Source: Kryptolebias marmoratus (Eukaryota > Chordata > Actinopteri > Cyprinodontiformes > Rivulidae). Taken from it: DNA of 64,000 bases. The position numbers and the translations under genes are program-made. Location of the stretch: assembly GCF_001649575.2 (NCBI RefSeq), contig NC_051445.1, positions 3,786,129 to 3,850,128 on the forward strand, written 5' to 3'. The first letter of the stretch is position 1. Every line of letters starts with the position of its first letter. This document shows, piece after piece, positions 22,001-37,000 of this stretch. The notes below the pieces were generated by a model. That model did not search any database, was not told where the DNA came from, and saw nothing but the letters and a program-made list of their open reading frames with translations.

Positions 22001-25000
22001 TCCATATTGTTAAAAATAGACAGTGCAGTGTAGTTATGTAAACAGGCAGGTTTTACTCAGCGATCCTTGTGCAACGTTTAACTAACTGCTTATGGTTCCT
22101 TACATAAAGGCAAGTAAGTAAGAAGATCTGCAGGTTATAAAATCTGAAAATACATTACAATAGAAGTGACTGTCTTAAAAATGTGTGATTAATTAAATAA
22201 TTGCCGTTCTTGCGAGCTTTAAAAACAGACTTTAACAACATCCACAAGTTGGCACCAATTTAAGCCAATTAAAAATAAATGAAGTTTCATTCATGTAAAA
22301 TCACGTTTCGCTTTGCATCTTTGGAACAACTTTAAAGCATCAGAACTGCAAAACTAGAAAAGAAAACAATGCCAAATGGTGTGCCTATTAAAACTTTTTA
22401 ACTTGGTAAAGAATTTTCAAACTACTATTTAAATGTATACATAACTTTAAGACTGTATCTGGCTTTTTCTAGGGGTGTGTTTAAAAGCTTTGAAACCTGG
22501 AGAACAAGTTCTATTTTTACTCACCAAGCGAAGATGTTCCAAAATAGCCCTAATTAGTTTCTGCTTCTGCAATCTTACAAGTGCAAGTGATTGTTCCATT
22601 AAAGGAGGCTCCATCTCAATGAGAAAACCAATGAAACAAAATAGCTCCAGGCCTCACATACAAGTGTTATTCCCTTCTCCCACTAATGCTGAAGATTTAT
22701 TTCTCTCGCACCCAGAAAAACAATTTAGTTCTTGAAGGACACCCGAGGTTAAAGATAGAAACAAATGAATCATTTTCCCTTTTTTTTTTAACCCGACTGA
22801 AAGTTACTCTGCCTTGTTGCTGGGAGGTTTAGTAAACTGACAATTTCAAATACTGTTGTCTGTGCAATGACAGGCACAGCAAACAAACATGTCTATTTTT
22901 GCACATTTTCATACACATTGAGCTGCATGTGTGCAGGATTCTGGCTGTTGACTGAGTAAATTCAATCATGTACACTTGTTATTATGAATTTGCATATTAT
23001 TCCACCTCAGTGCTCAGCCATTTGCATGCATTTGAACATATGCACACAAACTAAGGCGATACGATGTAATCTAACAAATTCATTTCAATTGAAAAGTTGT
23101 AATGAGCGATGCATTTCATTCCAGGTGTGATGATGCATACACAGTAAATATTTCATTACATCCTTCATTAAATACCAATAAATTAGACATGCTAAGGCAC
23201 CTGAAATCTTAGAATTAAGGCCAGTTTTTATACCTTTGAGGAGAAACAAGTTTTCAAAGCGCTGTGAATACAGTCTTTTCACTCTGGTTACTCAAAAAAC
23301 ACATTTGTTCAACTTATATGCAGATAGTTTGGGCTTTATTTATTCAACTTTTAAGATATCCATCTTCAAAGATTCTGCTGCCGTTGCAACAAAAATAATG
23401 TGGTTTTCCTTGCACTGTTTGCTACAAAAAGTCAAAATGTCAACAAATGATGTCTGGACATTTTGCCCAAAAACTACTTTTAATTATTTTCAGAGACGGA
23501 TATCTCAAAATTCATAACAAACTATTTGCATCATTACCAACTAAATATGTTTTTTGGAATTGTGCAACTTTGGATTTTATTAACTGTACAAATCATTAAA
23601 CTTGACAAGACGCATGCATGGATTTCTTTGTTATTCTTGCATGCAACTGTACCAGAAACAAAAATAGAGCAAATGTTTATTTATCATTCAGGTGGCTGGG
23701 AAGGCAAAATGCTTCCAGTGCAACTGTTGCTGTAATTATGAGCCGTTGAAGAGTAAAAAGTGGCACTGGAAGAATCGTGGCTTCACCAACTAACTTAAAG
23801 AGACAGTCCACGCCAAAGTCACTTTCCTTAAAGTTTAATGACAATATTTTACCGTATAAAAATAATGAAAGGAAAGTTTTTGCTTTCAGATAATTTAAAA
23901 CCTATATTTACAGTTCAGACACTCAGTGTTTGCTTTGGAGTGAACTGCTGCTTTAAGAGATGGAGAAACTCGCAGGCCACTGCAATACCTGAGCACAGTT
24001 TCAACCATCGGCTGGAAATTTAGTGAGGCAGATCTTAAAAAGATGACGAGAGTCAGTAAAGAGAATTCAACAAAGGAGGCAGGTACACTTAAAAGGGGTT
24101 AGTCCAACTAAAAACAGAACAAAGAAAAAAATACAGGCAGATGAAGTGGGAGTAACACTCCCCAGAGGTCAGTGAGATAAACCAAAGGGTAAGGGGTTAC
24201 AAAAAAAGAGCCGATACTTCTGCTCAGGTTGGATTTGATCGCTGTGGGCCCCGCAGACTGCAGTGTCACTTAAACCCATGTTCTAAAGCTATTTAAAATG
24301 GGCCAGTTGTGTCTTTAAAGTTAGTTTTTACTGCAGATTTCAAGGCGTGTTTTTGCAGTAAAACATGACACTTATATTCAGGTTTTAGCTGGTGAGCTGA
24401 GATGAGGAAAATGGTGCAGCACTGTCTGACCTTTAACAGGTGAGTTTTCTCTACGACAGTGACTCCGGTAGTTTCCATCAGCTGAGGTGTTTCAGCGAGA
24501 TGTGTGTGTGCATCATGGCTGGATTGTGATAAATCAGAATCAGCCAGTAGGTCAACGTAGATAAATGAGATCAGAAAATGAATACAATCTTTATTTAAAC
24601 GTCTTAATAAACATGTTCTTACTATGAAGCTTTGAATGACCCTTAAAGATTTAAAACTGTGTTGAAAAGGACTATTTTACCCTGTCTGCAGTTTAAAGAA
24701 TTTATCAGCTAATCATAAAAGATAGACCTCTTTACAAATATGGACTGCTTAAAAGACTGAGAACTAAGCTTCAAACACATATATTACTTTATAGGAAATG
24801 TTTATTTTTGGATAAATAAAAACTTGAATGACTGGATTATTGGTCGTTTTGTAGGAGTGTCTGGCTCAGTGATGAACTTTGTTTTAGTTGCCTCTTTCTT
24901 ATATTCTTTTGATTGTATTGTAAAGATTATAAATAAGACAAAAATATAAATAAACTGCACAGCAGTGAAGTTTATTTCTGACTCCATATGAGCCTCCTCT

Positions 25001-28000
25001 TCTACTCTGACAGTTCTTAAAAAAAGGAATGCCACATTTAAAAACCCTACAGATTTGTGCCTTTTTTTTCCTGATGTGACATGAAGCTTCTTTGAGGATC
25101 AGATAACGTTAGGATAGTTAGAGGGGATACACAACCCGAGCTGAATGACTGATGATACGGGCCGTGTCTGTTGCTATGGTCTTTAGAAGTATAAATAACC
25201 CTTTGGAAAACTGGCTGGCATCAGTGTCCCCCCCAAGGAAACCAGACCCTCTTGATGAAAAGGTTCAGGCTGAGTTCACTCTCTGCTCTCCTCGTGCACT
25301 CTTTTAATGAGACTGAAAACACCCGGTCGACTCCATTCTATCATCATCATCATTATCTGCCAGTGCTAGTCAGCTGAATTAGCTGCTAACATTTTTTATC
25401 CAGCTCAACCCACACCAGTTCATCTGAATGTGTGAGAGAGGCAAAGAAAAACTCAAATCATAACAGAGGGCATAAGAGAGGAAGTCTTACTGCACTGAGT
25501 TTTGTGATCTCAGAAAATGGAGAGGTAGGTGTATTCTCCAGCCAGAAGCAGCTCCAGATCAACCGAACTTCTGGCATTTTTCTAAATAGCAGCAGGTCAA
25601 CAGGTTCCTGCTTTCGCCTTTTAGTTTTTTTGCATAATGTAATGCAGCTACATATATTAGAGAAAATAATTCACAACATTTATCTGACCTAAACTGAGCC
25701 TCATGAAATGTGGTTGTCCACAGTTGCATGGGAAATGATTTAAAGAGATAGTATTGTAATTTTTGAAATGCGTCAGTCAAAAGTTTACTCGACTCTCGGC
25801 GGACTGATACGTTCAGCAGCTTCAGGACAACAACATTTATATGGTCTATGACAGGGGTATGCAACCCTGGTCCTCGAGGGCCACTATCCTGCATGTTTTC
25901 CTTGTTTCCCTGCTGCAACACACCTGATTCAGAGGTTAAATCACCTCTTCTTTCTCTGCAGAAGCCTGTTAATCACCCATTAATTTAAATCAGATGTGTT
26001 GGAGCAGAGAAACAAGTAAAACATGCAGGATGGTGGCCCTCGAGGACCAGGATTGTCTACCCCTGGTCTATGGTCAGCACACATGCAGACGTTGTTCATT
26101 TAAGAAAATGGTGTCATGCAAATGTTTTAGCTAATGAAGCGTTCTTTCACATCAGTATGGCCTTTTTTGACAAAAATGGCTTTATAAGCCTTAAAAACAA
26201 ACATCTGACTAACCATTAGCCTAGCCTGAATGAATACTTCTGCTGTTGTCTTCATACTCTTTATGACTGATGTCACGACTGATAAGGTACCAACTTATGA
26301 TAACTACTTGACAGAACATCACTTCAAAAATGACCAGACTACCCCTATAAGTGAGCATTTGTCTCTTAAAGTAAAGATTTTTTGCACATTGACCCTGCAC
26401 CGCTAACATTATTTCACATATGATGACTCACTCTCATATGTTGGAATTGGTGTGAAGTCTTTCAGACAGTGTAAAAATTATTTAACACAACGTTTGCTTT
26501 TTTTTTTCAGACGGTCCCCCAAAAAGTTAGCAGGTCTGAAGCATCTGTTAGGCTGCTGTTAGGAACTGACAAATTCTTGCTAAACATAATAGTCAGTCAA
26601 CATTCACAGCTCTTTAGAAACAGTCCATCTTACACAACTTTCTATCAAAGTCTAAACACACAGTTGAAATTAAATAGGAAACAAAATGATTGCTTCATAA
26701 TGTTTAGTTCATATCTTCTGGTGATGGATTGGGTAACACTTTCTGTCCTTTTAATGGTTTATTAGACAATTTGAAAATGAACTTATTCTTAATATTAGTA
26801 TCAGCACTGGTACTTTCCTTTCAAAAAATAGTCAAAGTTTCCTGTAAAAAGGGCTTATTGTTTACATGTTTACATTACAGCTTTTTTTAGTCCGTTTAGC
26901 TAGATATGCAAATTGCATGCCATGTGTTGCAAAAATAACAGGACCAGACGAGCCGTTTCTAAAACTGTTTTCACACAAGAACACCAGAGACTGTTAGGAG
27001 AATTCATAGTGGTTGTGTGTTCACAAGTTCACCTCACAGCAGGAGATTCCCTCAGAGATCCAACAACTGGAACACACTCGAATAAGAGTTTGATTAAAGT
27101 GCAAAGAAGGCAACATGTAAAACCCTTCTTACAAGTTGGAAAGTTTATTAAAATGCTACAAAAACTTTGTTCTGCATTTTTTAAAAGTTTACTTGAGTTT
27201 TGAAGTGACAAATAAAAAAATATGTTAGAAGTGGCTAAAGTTTTTTTTCCTATTTATAATTCTTATGAGTGTCGATGTTGAAGCTAAATATATTTGATCT
27301 AATTTCCAATATTGGATGGATGGATGGATGGATGGATGGATGAATGGATGGATGGATGGATGGATAGGATGGATGGATGTCAGTTTGAGTCTTGGGTCTC
27401 AGCGTGTTATAAAGTGACAGCAGCTTCTACACATTGGTGACAACTCTTGATGCTCTCAGCCACAGATTGTGAAATGTTCGTAAAGTGCGAATAAATGACT
27501 ACACAGTTAACACAAAACCGGCACCTTGAAACGTGCTGCACTTCAGGCCTGTATTGATCCAATATGTGTACATCTGTGATGGCTGCTAATATATGGCAAG
27601 TGTTTACAACCAGATTGATCAAAATACTTCAGATGAACATGAGATAACTCTTATCTTCATATCTTCAATACACATCTCTTAAACAGAGTGTACCCAGCTT
27701 GTGTTTAGGTCTTTTTAGCTTTAAGCTCAAGTTTCAGCTTCTTCAGCCCTCAGAATTCACACATTTTTGAAGAGAATGTAGTTTCTCTAGTTTATGTTGT
27801 TTTGTTGTTTGTCTCTGGTTTCCTCTCACAATCCTAATCTATTTACTGCCCGTCAGTCTGACCCAAGCCCGAATCTGAAGTCTTTAGTACCTGTATTATT
27901 AGGGACATGCAAACTTCACATTATTGCAGCCTAATTGTAGGTACTTGTTGAAGTAATGTTTAGTCAAAAATACTAATATTCTGGAAAAGAAAGACTAAGC

Positions 28001-31000
28001 ATGAGGACAATTCACCATACCAGAGTCACATATGTACCCTTTTACCTGGAGTGATGTAAAAATTTTAGTTCAGGTATCTTTCTCACTCCTTACTGGTTGT
28101 TCTATTTTTAGTTGATATCTGTACTCTGCTGTCTACTGGCCCACCTTGTGGCTGCTGTGATATGTGATACATTTGCAAACCTCCTGCAGAAGATACAGAC
28201 AGAAAGTCAGATAGCTGGTAAAAAATGGACATAAAGTTAGAGAGACTGAAGACACTGTTGGAACGGTGATGCTGTTACTGCCATCCCAGCTCCTCTCCCA
28301 CCTTATCAACCCAGCCATTCAGCTATTCTGATTGAACTGGTCATGTCATAGTCTCTGGCTGAAAAAGATTGTGCTGCAAGTTTTTTTTTTTATTATTATT
28401 CTTTTCTATTCTATACTCTCCTCCTTCCTGGATTCTCTGACTCTCGAGCTCAGAGTCCTGCTGGTTGTTTATTTGTTCTAGACTTTTTGTATTTAAGCCT
28501 GAATAGCTCATCATTACAGCCACGGAGCCTGTCTGTGTGAATGGAAGCTTCTTTTACTTGCTGAGGATTTATGGACTTGTGATGTGGTTTTTGTGCATGC
28601 AGAAACAAAAAAAGGACAAAACAGCCTGCCATGCTGCTTTGTCTTTGTTGAATCCCTGACAAATGAACTTAATCTCCTTCCTAAAACTTCAAAAAAAAAA
28701 AAAAACTTTTCAACTTTAGGAAAATTTAGGAGTCAGTATCTAGAAAATGTGTTTTTCACTGATGCTTCTGTTTCTTTATTTTATCATATTAGAGTTTCAT
28801 TAACATTCTATTTCCTATCAATAAAGGTAATATCCTACATGCTTATAATGTTCATTAGTGAACAAGACAACTGATGAATATTTACAATCAAGTGAGCAAA
28901 AGTAAAAGCATCCAGATTTGATTAAACTTATTGTACATTACAGGCAGTGGTAACTGTTAGTTGACAAGATTTATACAGTCTAATAATATTTCAACAGCAC
29001 CATGTTTTGTTAAAACCTTTTTAAAATGAAAAGCATAAATTATATTGTAGTTTTAAAAAGCTATAAGTGAGGAAATTCTGCTTTATTCAATGCCATAATT
29101 TGATTACTGCCACATGCAATATTGTTTTCCTAAACCTAATAAAATAGTGCCATTTCTTAAACTTAACCTATTAGATTTAGTGCCAAAGTATAGCAAATAA
29201 ATGTATTACCTAAACAAGTTTTTAGATTTTTGGTAAACTAATTAGAATGAGTGCCTAAAAATAAAAATAAAAGAGCAACTTGATTAGTAAACTTAAATAG
29301 TTTACAAATCGGTGTATTAATGTGACCTAAAGCACTAATTAGAGTCTATAGATTGATTTATTCAGGTTAGATTTGTAGAGATGTAGTGGACGGGTAAATG
29401 AGGGCACAGATTGTGTTTGGTTGGATAGAAAGGTGTTATATAAATCAAATCAATTTACCAATTTGATGCCTAAACCTACTCAATTAGATTTATTGCTAAA
29501 ATCCAACAAGAAAAATGTCTCCATAATCCTAATTAGGTAGTTTAAATGTCTTAACCTAACCACTTAGATAATTTAAACTTATTTATTACAACCTGTTCCC
29601 AGTGAAGCAGATTGTAAGCAGCAAGTGAGAAAGGAGCAGATTAGAATGAAGTGTGAAAAAGTCATCGTCGTCAGTTGTTGCAGACCCTCCTATGGGGGAA
29701 TTATTGTTTGTTTAAAAGGTAAACACCGCAGAAAGATGCAGTAATGTTTCTGTTGACATCTAATGTTGATGCAATTGCCACTTTAGGGCACTGAAAAGCA
29801 CCACAGGCTTATCTGAGGGACAGAAAACTTTGATAAATCAGCAGGATTGAACAGCTTCAACAGATTGCCTAAATTTCCTTAAAGAATTACAAATTTAAAA
29901 GAAATACAAATTATTTAGTCATTACGGCAACTAAACTTACAAACAGTTAAGCTCAACAATTTTACTTTTGGGTGATAAATTGTCTGATAATGAAAATATG
30001 AAAACAACAAAATCCTAATAATATTTTGTGTAATTTACAATGCATATTAAAACACACACACAGCAAATAATATGCTTCAATGTGTCTGACTATTTATTAT
30101 TTATGCTGCTAGTGGTTGTCTTTTGCTGAAAAATCTACAAAAAAATAAAGGCTTTTGTGGTTTTTATTGCTGATATTTCATACACAATGGATACCTTGGA
30201 TTCTTCAGTTTATTGAGGAAGGTTTACAGATTGTTGTTGTTGTCATGTCTGTTGAGGAAAAACTGCTGAAGATGTGAAGTAAAATCTGACAGCAGTTGAA
30301 CAAGTTCAGGATCTTAGAATATAAACAGTGACAGCAGGTAAGATTCACTTTTTTAAAGGGGAAACTGGGACGTTGTCATGCTTATACTCATCAATTTAGC
30401 TTTTTTCTTTACCGTATATGTACTTGAAACACAGATTTGTGTGTTGACAAGGTAAACAGGCTATGACTGTTTTCATACCTAATTAGTAAAGCTATAAGCT
30501 AATCCAGCATTCGTTTACAATATAAAATGTGCTCAACTCATGATAGCACACTGAGATGTATCAGATCCTTCTTGTATATATTTTGAGCTCACTGGACTCA
30601 AACTCTGGATCCATGTTCTGACTGCGGTCCAACGTGCTCCACAAATCTTACAACTCTGGGCTTCAGTTGAAGCTGGTTGGGAAATTGCACATCAAGTAAA
30701 GTAACACTGGGACTAATTAACTATATAGGTGATAAAAGTTAATTAGCAATGCTTTCTGGCATTCACTAAGATTTAGAGTTAAGTGTTAGTAAGCCAAATG
30801 AAGCGATAGTTCACCCTGGAATAACCGTTTCACTTATTTGCATGCATACCACTGCTTGTAATCTTGAACGGTCAGCCCCAGGAGGAGCCGATTTATCATC
30901 AAGCCTCATTTTCTTACTATTCAGCATCATCCCTCATCGCAGATCATAAAGCAGAAAAATTATTTTCAAATACTATAACTACATTGGGACACTAGGAATG

Positions 31001-34000
31001 CAATTACTACATACACATGTGCTTGATGAATCAGATAATACAGTAGCCAGATTTTATGCTGTAAATAAAAAAAACTGTTATACCAGAGTGAAACAATCTT
31101 TTGGTTTCTAAAGTATGGTTTTAGTTAGTTTGGTTAGAAGTGTAGAGTTAGGCGATCGGGGCCCAGCAGTGAAATCCCCTGCAGGTCAGAGTTTAATGGG
31201 GACAAATGTCCCCTCCCCCTTACCCTCCATCTCCACACTGATTGGCTCTGAGTCAGGTGACCCTTTTTCCCCCACAGGGGGAAGGCGATCAGGACCTGTA
31301 CCTCTTTCAGAGTCACCTGCCTCCTTTGGGAATGCCGCCCCATGACGGGTAGTGCTGGCGCTTGTGGGGGTGGTCTTCCCTGTGGTTGTAGTGAAGAGGG
31401 AGCAGGAGGGGAGGGCAACAGAGCGAGTGATTAGTGAATGTGAATCAGTGTGGAGAATCAACTTCAGAGAAATGAGGATGAGTCTTGAGTGGTGACAAAC
31501 CCTTCAGTTGTTACATAAGATCCTGTAATGATGAGTAGCATAATAAACACACAGAGCAGCAGTTAAAGAGGTCATATTTATACTTTCCCTCTTACCTGTA
31601 GTGTATTTTCATGGCTTTTTACACACATTAAAGGTCTGCAGATCTACCAAGACCAAAGCCAACTCTAAAGTGAGCTATTTTTTCAGATGAAATACCCTGC
31701 TGGTTAGCTGTTCATAATGACTAGTTTGTGATCCACGGTGATCTTCAGTGACTTAACCCCACCACCATAACACATATGACTGATGTCACCTCAATGGCTA
31801 GTTTATAAAAACTGAGTGTGAAGCTATTTCACACATCAGCTGGCCAGTCAAAGCAGAACAGGCCATTTGGATGGGTGCCTTTAATAAGCATGAGTTATGG
31901 GCTTTTGAACTTTAAAGTATGTAAATGATTCCTTCTGAAGCACCAAAACTAATTTCTAAACCTGAAAATGAGCACAGTGTGGGTTCTTGAATTCTTCAAT
32001 CACTTTACTTCTTTTTGCATAAACAAACTGAATGTTTTGAAGTGTACTTTACCTGTTGCTTAAATCCACACTGAACTTATCTAGGACGCTGTGTTTTGAG
32101 CATTTTCACATTAGCATACTAAACTCTAAAATAATTTGTACTGTAACGTTTTTAATAAATTCCACAGGGTAGTGTTTCCCTGGGCTGAGACTGTTGGTGA
32201 CTCAAAAAAGTGCTAGAAAATAGGCAAAATGTTCCGTTATAGTCTCTCTGAATTCTGTTTGCGACCAGTACGTTCTGAGCAGCCAATCTTTGAAAATCAT
32301 GGCCCATCTTTGTGTGCACGGCTTGCAAAATAAGACATGATTTTTTTGCCCACTTCTGCCCACATCAAACCTGCCTTGGCCTCCTTTCCCCCACTTTGGC
32401 AGCCACCCCCACATTCTTGATTTAAAAGTTTTGCAAACTTTTAAGGGGACAACAACACAGCATCATGCTTTGTATCCTTGAGAGGAAATATTTGGGTGTC
32501 TAAAATCACATTTAATTAAAAAAAATAAATAAATAAAATCCCGTTTCTCAGTTTAGAGTCTCGTTATGTTTTTAACAAAATATGATTTTTTTTTTTTTTT
32601 TAGTGAGCGGCTCTGATTTGTGGGAGGAAAGCAAATGGATACAAATAAAACTCAGCACTTGCTGTGGTGACTCTTCCCACAGATAGGTGGACACAAACTG
32701 ATAGCTGGTTAGGTAATGTGTTTATCAGGGTTTTTTTTTAATCAACTACTTCACCCAGGCTCTCAACAAACAATTCATTTTGTGGCCAAACAGCAAGCAT
32801 CATTACAGTTAGAATCACTGCAAACATATGCCAAGAAACATGCTGGGTATTAGCTGCTACAGGCCTTGTATTATCAGACATTTTTGTCTTGATGACACAC
32901 TCCACATCTTGATTGCCTGATGAGCTCTCTGTTGTCCTTAAACTATGGTGAGCAGCATGCTGCTATTGGCTTGGATTAATGCACTAATAAGCCAGCCATA
33001 ATGTCAGCATTCTGCAGCGCTCACACTCAGGCTGGAGGAAAAGTGCTTGTTTTTCTGCTCACTGTGAGCCAGTTGACAGTGTTCACTCTGAATGAGGTGT
33101 CCTGTCACTTCACCATCTGTGGCAGGCAAATTAAAACTGTACACCATAGGGTGTTTGGCTCTGGCACTCCCCCCAAAAAACTAATAAAAACTAAAAATAA
33201 AAACTCCACGGCTTCACCATGAGTTTCACATTCATCAAAACAATTTTATAATTTAAGTTCATATCGAGTTATTTTAGATATATTCTTGTTATTTGTAAAT
33301 AAAACACATCGCAGAGAACCAGACACTTGTCTCACACCATTTTCTCTGCTTGCTGTGACTGTGTGGGTGACAAAAAAGTGGAAAAAGAAATGGCCCCTGC
33401 ATATGGTGTTTTGTTTAAAAAGGAAACAGCCCCTTGTGACAACAGCTTTGTTCGACATATGGGGTGTTTTATTGTCTAGAAAAGCTGATAATTGATCTTT
33501 AGTGAAGAGACTTAAAAGGCTTCTTGTGCGAAAAAAAATAGACACAAAACACACAAATCTGACTAAATGTTGAGAATTCAAAACACTGCTAAGAAGCACC
33601 AGGTTGGTAAGACGCCTGTAGGATTAAACAGTAAGGTTTCAACTGAGTGGCAAGGGAGGCGTTAGAGAAAACTGAGTGACTGCAGAGGTCCACACTGAAG
33701 CCTTTGGCAAACAAAGTGGCTTTTTGCAGACAGTAGTGCAGAGGAATGTAAATGATTCAGCTGAGCCACTCTTGCATGATTGGCTCTGGGCTGACACTAA
33801 TCACTGTCTCGAATCAGCTGCTGTCATTAGTTCCCTGATGTCTCAATTTGTTTTTGACTTTGAGTAAAACCTCCAAACTTCTCAGAAAGTTGGGTTTGGT
33901 GGTTTAGATGTGTACATAAAAAGAAATGATACTGGTCAACGACCATCGATTTAAACTGACCTTGATTTGAGTTCTGCATTATTAGTCAATCCAACACCAC

Positions 34001-37000
34001 CTCAGTCTAATATGAGATATTGTCATCTTAGCTGCATTTTGTTTTGCCAGGAGCTGCTCGGTGTGGCTGGTGGGGGAAGTAATGAAACGTGACAGGGATG
34101 ATGATCTTTCTTGAAACAGGGCATTAGGCAGCTTGGCCAGCGGAGCTCCTGGTCCATCAGAGGAGCGATGCTCCAGACAATGGCTTCAATGTTTAAACTG
34201 TCAAACTGGCTGAAAGGGAGAAGAGCTTCTTTCCATTTAGCTGCCTCAGTAAAACATTCTGTAACCTCCTACGTTGTTAAGTTTAAATACATTTACTTTG
34301 TGGGTATATAACTGAATAAATCTTATCCGCTTCTCACAGTAAGTGAGTAGGTGGAGGTTCAATGTGATGTGCAGTGGTATTTAAAGAACAGCATCATTTT
34401 TGTCTAATCATATGCCCAATTTGGATAATTCACTGCTTTCTTCTGTTTTGATTTCTGTCATGCCAGTTCTTTCCTTTCTGAAATCTGTTACAGCAAACTT
34501 CATCCCTTGTTCCTGGTAAAATTCTAGTCGCACAACATAAAAGGTGAGATACAATTTAGCTGTGTTTAGAAAAGTCTTATTAGTCTGACTGATAAAGAAA
34601 ATAAGCAGCATCATAGTCTGCCATTTTCTCAGGATTTCCAATCAAATCATCACAGAGTGAAGCCTTTAACATTTTAAAACACAATGAAACAACTGTTTGT
34701 CAGTTCAACATTGTGAAACTGTTTATATAACATAAATATTATTTTTTATAACTAGAAAATAGTTTTAATGCCTAAAATTAATTTTAAAAAAAATCATGTG
34801 ACAAAAAGTAAAACAGGGAAGAAAAAAAGCAGGACTGAGGGTCTTTGGTAAGCATGTACTTCGTAAAAACAACAACAACCCCAAGGAAGTTCCTGGTGTA
34901 TAAAAAGATTTTGTCAAATGAGAGTTTCTAAAACCTCAGGAGTCAAATATTACAAAGACTTAGAATTATTAGAGTGGAAATGTTCACATTTTTGTACTGG
35001 CTTGGTAGTAAAAACAAGATTTTGGCTTATTTTTCAAAGTAAAATTTCCTAAGCAATGAAAATAAATAAATAAAAGTATCAAATAGCAATCTGAGGATAT
35101 GAATTTTTGTGCTTAAACCCAAATCAGCTTTATCAGAAGAAGCAGATAAAGAAAAACATGAAAACTTTCACTGACCATACACGGAATCTAGCGCCGTGTT
35201 CTGCTTGCGAGTGGTCGCCAACACGTCTGGAGAGAAGAAAAAACAGCGTTATTGGTTCATTTTTTGTATATTTATTATTTCTAGACAGCAGATCATCTTC
35301 TGATAAAAGACAAGGACTGTTTAATTTGTCGGGTTTGCTGTTATTACATCCTGAACACACGCAACAAGCTAAGAAGAACTGTACCCTTGGGTGGACAATC
35401 TTTTCTTCAACATAAACTGAAATGCTGTTTTAGTGTAGCTGAATAATAAAGCTGTTTTAACCAAACTGCTGCCATAAAACCCTGAAAATATTGAGAATCA
35501 GTAAAAGGTGTGCATCTCACCGTGACAGTTATCAGGATGCTGATGGTAGCCATTCTCCACATCCTGTTCAAACCCGCCTCTGAAGATAAACAAACACACA
35601 AACATACACGGTAACAAAGAAACCCGTCAGTAAATTTGCATCAATCCATTTCACTGAATGTCCTTCACTGACAAAGCATCTCTTTCCAAAATTGATTTTG
35701 CTCATAAGGACTGTTTGGAGATAGGAAGATAAGGGCACTATTCCAGAATTTAATTTGTTTTGTGTCTGGTCAAGGTCAGAGTCTCTCCATTGTTGGGACA
35801 AAGTAGAGCCAAGATCTGAAAGAAAAATGCACCTTTAAATCTCTCCTCAAGGTTGTGCAGCATCACTTCTGAGGCTCTTAGCAGATTGCAGAAGTTTGTT
35901 TGTGAGAAGTTGGAATTTACTTGCATGACTCCTTGTTTGTTCCCTAGATAGTCATTTCCTACCTTCACAAAGCGCTTTCTGTAGCTGCAATGCAGTCAGT
36001 GTATCAAGGCTACTGCTGGTGAAATTGGTACCTACAGTTTGCCTGCTCTGCAATGAACGTCTCAGTGTGTGATTGTGGAATGTCAGTGAAAAATTGTCTC
36101 CAGGGAAGTGCGTTGATTCAGAGCGACTGACACAAAAACCTGTCATTTACAGTGATATTTATGAAGACATTTTCTTTCCTGCTGCTAATGGTATGATATA
36201 TACAGCTGTATGAACAGCTTTCAGAGAGAATAAGAAAAACAAAATTGGATAAAAACACGCAGATATGGAAGTGTTTTTGCAAAAACATTTCAGGAAAGAT
36301 TTTGAATGGATTTTTGACACCAAAAAACAAGTGTTGACAAAACGATTCACAGCTTGAAACCACAGTGATTAAAAGGTTAACTGTTTTTAAATCATTTTTC
36401 AATTTCTCACACAATGTTTGCAATCTATTTTTGCCACATTTTCTTTGGAAAACAACTAACTAAAACAACTGAGCTACAGTTTTAACAAAAGAGCAAAGAA
36501 ATGCTTCATCATGTGAAATAACTGAAATTTTGTGCTAGTGATCCAAATCCACTTAATTCAACTTCTGAATCACTTTCAGCTGAATAGAAACCTGATCTGA
36601 CAGCCACTGATTTTCTGCTGTGCTGATTAAAGCAAGCCTACGATTTCACTCTTATAAAAGCTTCATCTTTCACCTTCGCGTCAGGTAAAAATCAACAGCT
36701 CATCCAGACGCATCCGTTCGATGGCTGAGTAATGAGATTGACTCAAGCTCCTTCAACTGCGACATGTTTCCCACCGATGCCAACAATCCTCCCACACGTT
36801 GCAGTGAACCAAATAAAATAGACAAGCTCATAAACAGTACAAGCTCAAGGGTAATGATCCAGTATCCACTTTGTACAAGCATCCATGCACACCCACTCTC
36901 TAACAAACCAATTAGTACATTATATAGCTTAAACACAAAAATACATCTCACACGGATTTTATGCAAACACAGATTTCCGCCATTCACCTATAATTAGCAA

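Larger units (their letters stand above)
19083..35175 (-). other. sema6c: last intron of sema6c (16.1 kb)
   Basis: Starts at the TATG|GTCAGT donor and ends at ttttgaag. It contains the candidate stalk exon (31224-31379), a hAT MITE, an ATGG microsatellite, one R2 repeat copy and a degenerate AT-rich repetitive stretch (about 29090-29590). Nothing else is supported as coding. Confidence 0.8.

Noticed and set aside
35952..36000. 22-nt exon candidate (acceptor ttgcag, donor GAAG|GTAGGA) in the intron after the PSI exon
   Set aside because: Its length would shift the frame and create an early TGA in the next exon.
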